DNA of 64,000 nucleotides from an uncultured Bacteroidales bacterium (GTDB taxonomy: Bacteria > Bacteroidota > Bacteroidia > Bacteroidales > FEN-979). The position numbers and the translations under genes were made by a program. The notes beneath the pieces are model-generated. The model searched no databases, was not told the DNA's origin, and worked only from the letters and a program-made list of their open reading frames with translations. Positions 59,680 through 64,000 of the stretch are shown piece by piece. Each line of letters starts with the position of its first letter. Position 1 is the stretch's first letter. The stretch lies in the NCBI GenBank assembly GCA_903903985.1, contig CAIVAT010000018.1, positions 171,558 to 235,557 of the forward strand, read 5' to 3'.

Positions 59680-62625
59680 ATGTTTAAAACAATAACCCGG
59701 ATCAGTTTATTTATCCTGTTGATCCAACTGTCAACCGGGCTTTTGTATGCACAGCATACACTCAGGCTTCAGCAATTCCAGACACCCAACGTCAAATTGG
59801 TGTTCCTCGATAAAAACACCTCCTACCTGGTGCCGCACACCGTCAGGTCGTTTGAAAACGCCCTTGCTTTTCATAAAAAATTCTGGAGTTATTCTCCGTC
59901 GTGTGCTACGAATATCCTGTTCAACGATTTTTCAGATGTTGGAAACGGTGGGACCATGGTCATCCCATGGAACTTCCTGAATATCGGGGTATCTCCTTTC
60001 GACTATACCTTTTCGGTGGTCCCTTCCAATGAACGGATGCAGTGGCTGATGAGCCATGAACTTACCCACCAGGTGATGTGCGACCGGGCCTCCGCAACGG
60101 ACCGCACGATTCAGAACATATTCGGGGGTAAAGTCACTCCCGATAACCGCGACCCGGTTTCTTTGATCTACAGCTACTTTACCACGCCCCGGTGGTATTC
60201 TCCCCGGTGGTATCATGAAGGCATCGCCGTTTTCATGGAGACGTGGATGTCGGGTGGCATCGGCCGTGTCATGGGCGGGTATGATGAAATGGTTTTCAGA
60301 ACGATGGTCCGCGACAGCAGTTTCTTTTACAATGTCATCGGCCTTGAAACAGAAGGAACAACCATTGACTTCCAGGTAGGGGTGAACTCTTATCTTTACG
60401 GAACCCGGTTTGTCAGTTATCTTGCCTACCATTACGGCATGGAGAAGCTAAAGGAATTTTACACCCGCACCGATACCAGCCGGCGGTTTTATGCAAACCA
60501 GTTCAGGCATGTTTACGGTATCCCGATACAGCAGGAGTGGAACAAATGGATCAGGTGGGAACACGATTTCCAGCAGGGAAACCTGGCAAAGATCAGGCAG
60601 GTGCCCCCCACCAGGATGCGCAGGATCACCGGCACTTCTGTGGGTTCCGCATCCCGGCCCTGGTTCGACCGGGAGAATGGTAAAATATATATGGCCGTGA
60701 ATTACCCTGGAAAACTGGCGCACCTGGTCAGTATCGACCTGCAAAACGGTGCCATGAAGAAAATCGCCCCGGTGCCCAGTCCGGGTTTATATTATGTGAC
60801 CAGCCTCGCCTACGACGATTCAACGAAGACGCTTTTTGCATCCACACACAACACCGACTGGCGCGGATTGCAATCCATCGATGTTAAAACCGGCAGGACA
60901 AAGGAACTGATGAAATTTGACAGGGCCGGGAACCTGGTTTTTAATCATAAAGACCGTGCAATTTACGGTGTACAAACCATGAGCGGCAGGTCGACCCTTG
61001 GAAAGTTCCCGCCCCCCTATGCGAAATGGCAGGATATTTACACCCTTCCCTTTGGCAGGGATTTCTCCGACCTGGATATATCTCCCGACGGGCTGTGGCT
61101 ATCAGGAACGCTGTCTGACATCCAGGGACGGCAAAAGCTGGTTTTATTCCGCCTTGCCGATCTTGAAGCAGGTAAAATGGAGTTCAAAGAGATTTACGAA
61201 TTTGAAGACAACCCGGCGGCCAACTTTGTTTTCTCCCCCGATGGAAAGTACCTGGTTGGAACCTCATATTACACGGGAGTATCCAATGTTTTCAGGATTT
61301 CGCTGGAAACACTTAAGGCCGAGATCCTGACCAATGCTGTCAGTGGCTTTTTCCGGCCGTTGCCTCTTTCCGGAGATTCGATGCTGGTGCTTGAATATAC
61401 GCATGAGGGAATGATCCCCGGCATGGTAAAAATTGACACACTGGCCGATGTCAATGCCATTGAATTTCTCGGCCAGAAAATTTTCAAACGTTATCCGCAG
61501 GTAGAAAAGTGGATGCTTCCGCCGCCATCAAAGATCAACCTTGATTCACTGAAGGTGACAGAATCTCGTTACAGGCCGGTAAAAGAGCTGAAACTGGCCA
61601 GTGCATATCCCATCATCCAGGGTTATAAATGCTATGCAGCCATGGGGTACCGGCTTAATTTCATGGATCCGGCAGGGCTGAATGTGCTGACCCTGAAATG
61701 GTCTTTCAGTCCGCAGCCTTCATTGCCCCTGAAACAAACCGTGCATCTTGCGGCAGATTACTCCCTCTGGAACTGGATCTTCTCGGCCAATTACAACTAT
61801 GCCGATTTTTACGACCTGTTTGGCCCGACTAAATTCAGCAGGGCAGGCTATTCATTGTCGGTCAGGTACAACAAGGTTTTTAACCGGCTGTCACCCGGAA
61901 AATCGGAGTTTTATTTTAAGCTGACCGCCTATGGCGATCTGGAAACACTGCCCTTTTACCAGAATATTGCTTCAGATTACAAAAATTTGTATATCGGCAC
62001 CCTCAGTTACCATAAAAGCTATCTGCGGAAGTCGTTGGGCGCAATCGAACCCGAACAAGGCTACGACTGGAATGTATATGCCTTTACGAGTTTTGCCAAA
62101 GAAACATTTTATCCACAGCTGATCAATAATTTTGACCTTGGGTTCCTGCTGCCGGTGCGCAATTCGGCGATATGGTTCCGGACTTCAGTCGGGCAGTCAT
62201 TCGGCGAATCAGACAAGACCAACTCCTACTTTTATTTCGGCGGATTCCGGAACAACTACGTTGAATACCGGTCGGCGCAGCAATACAGGGATATGTCGGC
62301 CTTGCCGGGTTTCCAGATTGACCAGGTATCAGCCCTGAATTATGGCAAACTCACCACCGAAATAGATTTCAGGCCCATCCGGTTCCGGAAACTCGGATTG
62401 CTTGGGTTTTATTCGACCTATGCCCGTTTCTCCGTATTCGGCATGGGCATGTTCACCAATATCGCCAATGATCAGCCACAGCTCAACTACTTTTCATCAG
62501 GCATTCAGCTTGACCTTGAGCTGGTGATCTTTTCGCTGCTTAAAACAACGCTCTCTTTCGGCTATGCAAGGGCATACGGACCCATGTCGCCCCTCGACCA
62601 GTTCATGTTTTCCCTGAAACTGTAA
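59680..62625 (+). CDS. HExxH peptidase-propeller-barrel outer-membrane fusion protein
   Basis: 981 residues. Signal peptide (cut near LYA-QHTLR). MSHELTHQVMC carries HELTH at 126-130, and RWYHEGIAVFME has the distal Glu at 180, the gluzincin (MA clan) zinc site. Residues about 310-625 are a TolB-like propeller (ISPDGLWLSG, FSPDGKYLVGT). The last 330 residues are alternating aromatic strands ending DQFMFSLKL, typical of an outer-membrane barrel. The protein would display a zinc peptidase at the outer membrane. It is the last gene of the sigma/anti-sigma unit. A non-catalytic sensor using the same fold is possible. Confidence 0.85.
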   Translation: MFKTITRISLFILLIQLSTGLLYAQHTLRLQQFQTPNVKLVFLDKNTSYLVPHTVRSFENALAFHKKFWSYSPSCATNILFNDFSDVGNGGTMVIPWNFLNIGVSPFDYTFSVVPSNERMQWLMSHELTHQVMCDRASATDRTIQNIFGGKVTPDNRDPVSLIYSYFTTPRWYSPRWYHEGIAVFMETWMSGGIGRVMGGYDEMVFRTMVRDSSFFYNVIGLETEGTTIDFQVGVNSYLYGTRFVSYLAYHYGMEKLKEFYTRTDTSRRFYANQFRHVYGIPIQQEWNKWIRWEHDFQQGNLAKIRQVPPTRMRRITGTSVGSASRPWFDRENGKIYMAVNYPGKLAHLVSIDLQNGAMKKIAPVPSPGLYYVTSLAYDDSTKTLFASTHNTDWRGLQSIDVKTGRTKELMKFDRAGNLVFNHKDRAIYGVQTMSGRSTLGKFPPPYAKWQDIYTLPFGRDFSDLDISPDGLWLSGTLSDIQGRQKLVLFRLADLEAGKMEFKEIYEFEDNPAANFVFSPDGKYLVGTSYYTGVSNVFRISLETLKAEILTNAVSGFFRPLPLSGDSMLVLEYTHEGMIPGMVKIDTLADVNAIEFLGQKIFKRYPQVEKWMLPPPSKINLDSLKVTESRYRPVKELKLASAYPIIQGYKCYAAMGYRLNFMDPAGLNVLTLKWSFSPQPSLPLKQTVHLAADYSLWNWIFSANYNYADFYDLFGPTKFSRAGYSLSVRYNKVFNRLSPGKSEFYFKLTAYGDLETLPFYQNIASDYKNLYIGTLSYHKSYLRKSLGAIEPEQGYDWNVYAFTSFAKETFYPQLINNFDLGFLLPVRNSAIWFRTSVGQSFGESDKTNSYFYFGGFRNNYVEYRSAQQYRDMSALPGFQIDQVSALNYGKLTTEIDFRPIRFRKLGLLGFYSTYARFSVFGMGMFTNIANDQPQLNYFSSGIQLDLELVIFSLLKTTLSFGYARAYGPMSPLDQFMFSLKL

Positions 62626-62928
62626 CATGGTTGGGGCAGAGTGTCTTACATCCGTTACTCCATAGCTAGCGAATAGCTACTCCATAGCTACAGGTTAATT
62701 AATGTTTACTAGGGAGACAAAGGTTTCTAAGATCCAGTAAGAATGAACCGACATTGATGCCGGCTTGAATGAAGCATGGTAAACAGCTATATATCTTAAG
62801 ATTACATTTATAATTTGAATCAAAATTGTTGTACTATTTTATCAGGGATTTTTTGCAGCATCATTCAGTGATACTGAAAGTTTGAGTTTGCAAACACTCA
62901 AACAGTCGCAGTATAAATGAATGAATCG
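62626..62928. other. 303-bp intergenic region with short repeats and hairpin
   Basis: No gene seen. It holds a direct repeat ACTCCATAGCTA (62657-62668 and 62679-62690, period 22), a TTCAGT-GAT-ACTGAA palindrome (62864-62878) and the 8-bp hairpin at 62880-62903. No copy of the adjacent candidate variable region (template repeat) is present. Confidence 0.6.
62880..62903 (-). other. Hairpin/cruciform GTTTGAGT ... ACTCAAAC after DUF1566 gene
   Basis: A perfect 8-bp stem with an 8-base loop, 26 bases beyond the stop codon. It lacks a T-run. In Bordetella phage DGRs a hairpin just after the variable region aids mutagenic homing; here it may be that or a weak terminator. Confidence 0.5.
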
Positions 62929-64000
62929 TTAAAAAGCCCGCACTGCACGCACATCGTAGGGATGGTCCTTATAGACAGACATCCAGAAGCAATCCTCGAA
63001 TCTCTGTGGGAATGCGTAGTTATTATTGTACTCGGAGGAACTCCAATACTTGCCATATGCGCCAATGACAGTTTTTTGCCCGCACATCAGGGATAGTTCA
63101 TCTATCGATGGTAAGAACCAATCATCGTATCCTCCCAGGATAAGTTCATCGCAAATTCGGGCTGCTGTACCCTCCGGAGCGCATCCGTTGGCAACGATCG
63201 CTGCCGTATTGGCTTGTCCTGCACCAACACCCGTAGATGTTCCAACCTGGGTATAGATACAACCCCATTGTACCCCGGTAGCCTGGTCAGTCGGAGCGGC
63301 AATCAATCCATGCTGCCCTGTCCCATCAATATAGAAAATGATGCCACCTTCATAACTCTGGCCAATATCGAAAATGGTAGTCTGGCTTGTCAAGGTCGTA
63401 GGCAGAGAAACTCCGCAACTGTTTTTTGCCCATACAAATCGTATATAGGGATTATCTGATATGAGCCCTGTTTCCTCCCATGAGGTGACCATTCCCACAT
63501 CCACAGCATTGTTTTGATCGAATGTAGTGCTCCACAAATAACCTGTTGCCCCGGCAACAGCACTCCATTTCCATACTATTTTTGTTCTGTAGGGAACATG
63601 AGTTCCCGCAACGGGAGCCGTTGGAACGACATAATTAACCGTCATTGTCAGGGCATTTGAGGTGGCAGGATTTGCTGCACATGTTGTACTTGAGGTCATG
63701 ACACAGATAACGACATCATTGTTAGCCGGATTATAAATATAGGTTCTGTTTGTTGCACCATTGATGCTGTTACCATTCACCTTCCACTGATATAAAGGAG
63801 ATGCCCCGCCATTGGTCGGTGTAGCGGTGAATTCCACCCCCCCCGTTCCTGCACAATAAGGGTTTGCCGACGCGGCAATGGACACGCTGACCGGCAGCAA
63901 TGGATTGACGGTCATGGTGATTGTGTTGGATGTAGCCGGGCTCCCGGTGGCACAAATAGCATTTGAGGTCAGGACACAGGTTACGATATCTCCGTTTCCC
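62929..64000 (-). CDS. Ig-like/DUF1566 (Lcl_C) surface protein, 5' end outside window
   Basis: The gene runs off the right edge; about 356 C-terminal residues are seen. Bacterial Ig-like/PKD-type repeats come first (GDIVTCVLTSNAICATGSPATSN, split here; then YQWKVNGNSINGATN and VVICVMTSSTTCAANPATSN). A fibronectin-like linker follows, then a DUF1566/Lcl_C C-type-lectin-like domain (GGIIFYIDGTGQHGLIAA, YDDWFLPSIDELSLM, KYWSSSEYNNNYAF ... YDVRAVRAF). There is no sorting domain. The end, WSSSEY ... VRAVRAF, has the framework of variable regions in DGR target proteins. Confidence 0.82.
   Translation of the reverse strand, partial: GNGDIVTCVLTSNAICATGSPATSNTITMTVNPLLPVSVSIAASANPYCAGTGGVEFTATPTNGGASPLYQWKVNGNSINGATNRTYIYNPANNDVVICVMTSSTTCAANPATSNALTMTVNYVVPTAPVAGTHVPYRTKIVWKWSAVAGATGYLWSTTFDQNNAVDVGMVTSWEETGLISDNPYIRFVWAKNSCGVSLPTTLTSQTTIFDIGQSYEGGIIFYIDGTGQHGLIAAPTDQATGVQWGCIYTQVGTSTGVGAGQANTAAIVANGCAPEGTAARICDELILGGYDDWFLPSIDELSLMCGQKTVIGAYGKYWSSSEYNNNYAFPQRFEDCFWMSVYKDHPYDVRAVRAF
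62932..63046 (-). other. Candidate DGR variable region (C-terminal codons)
   Basis: The codons from KYWSSSEY to the stop encode a fixed frame (WSSSEY, A, Q, F, K, VRAVRAF) with diverse residues between (Y, F, P, R, E, D, C, W, M, S, V, H). Several framework positions usually Trp or Gly are Phe or Cys, which adenine mutagenesis cannot explain, so this may be an old or inactive target. No reverse transcriptase or template repeat is in the window. Confidence 0.4.

Noticed and set aside
62626..62928. DGR template repeat next to the candidate variable region
   Set aside because: No sequence in this gap resembles the WSSSEY-VRAVRAF coding DNA, and no reverse transcriptase is in the window.

Overview
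The window comes from a member of the Bacteroidota, probably a Bacteroidales-like, free-living or environmental lineage. The evidence is direct. At least four secreted proteins end in a type IX secretion (T9SS) type A sorting domain. There is a TonB-dependent receptor with an N-terminal carboxypeptidase-D-like domain, and a PPi-dependent phosphofructokinase. Start codons have weak Shine-Dalgarno sites, and many intergenic regions carry the Bacteroidota promoter signature (-33 TTTG, -7 TAnnTTTG). I see no rRNA, tRNA, CRISPR array, prophage or transposase gene.

Layout. 1-7.2 kb: surface-glycan or lipid modification genes (FabH-like fragment, SDR, GT2 glycosyltransferase, GNAT, two tandem sulfotransferases, Wzx-type flippase) plus a likely structured small RNA with its own promoter and terminator at about 5.6-5.8 kb. 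7.2-14.6 kb: a VPS10/BNR-repeat secreted protein, mtnA, an outer-membrane barrel, serS, rpmA and rplU. 14.9-21.3 kb: a giant T9SS adhesin-like gene broken by one frameshift. 21.4-35.4 kb: housekeeping and metabolism (ABC-F, polyprenyl synthase, rfbA, MMPL/RND transporter, PPi-PFK, a truncated four-helix-bundle gene, aspartokinase, FBPase, mfd). 35.5-42 kb: a secreted lamin-tail protein, a TonB receptor and a secreted phospholipase-D-fold protein, which look like a nucleic-acid or phosphodiester scavenging locus. 42-54 kb: DPM-like glycosyltransferase, dihydroorotase, lipoproteins, a secreted EEP nuclease, an RlmI-like methyltransferase, a class V aminotransferase, an acyl-CoA synthetase and a serine hydrolase. 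54-62.6 kb: a seven-bladed T9SS propeller, then a PrsW-type intramembrane protease, an ECF sigma factor, its anti-sigma factor, an unrecognised membrane-anchored LG-repeat protein, and an outer-membrane protein fusing an HExxH peptidase, a propeller and a barrel. 62.9 kb to the right edge: an Ig-like/DUF1566 protein whose C-terminus looks like a diversity-generating-retroelement variable region.

Two themes stand out. First, the 55.6-62.6 kb cluster has the parts of a complete envelope-signalling circuit: a PrsW homologue (the family that cleaves the anti-sigma factor RsiW in Bacillus) sits just upstream of a sigma/anti-sigma pair and two uncharacterised envelope proteins. Second, at least six families of short dispersed repeats are scattered through the window. 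They lie between genes, inside promoters, at gene ends, and in frame inside conserved genes (mfd twice, the RlmI-like methyltransferase, the SDR). One perfect 20-bp inverted pair brackets a truncated four-helix-bundle gene.
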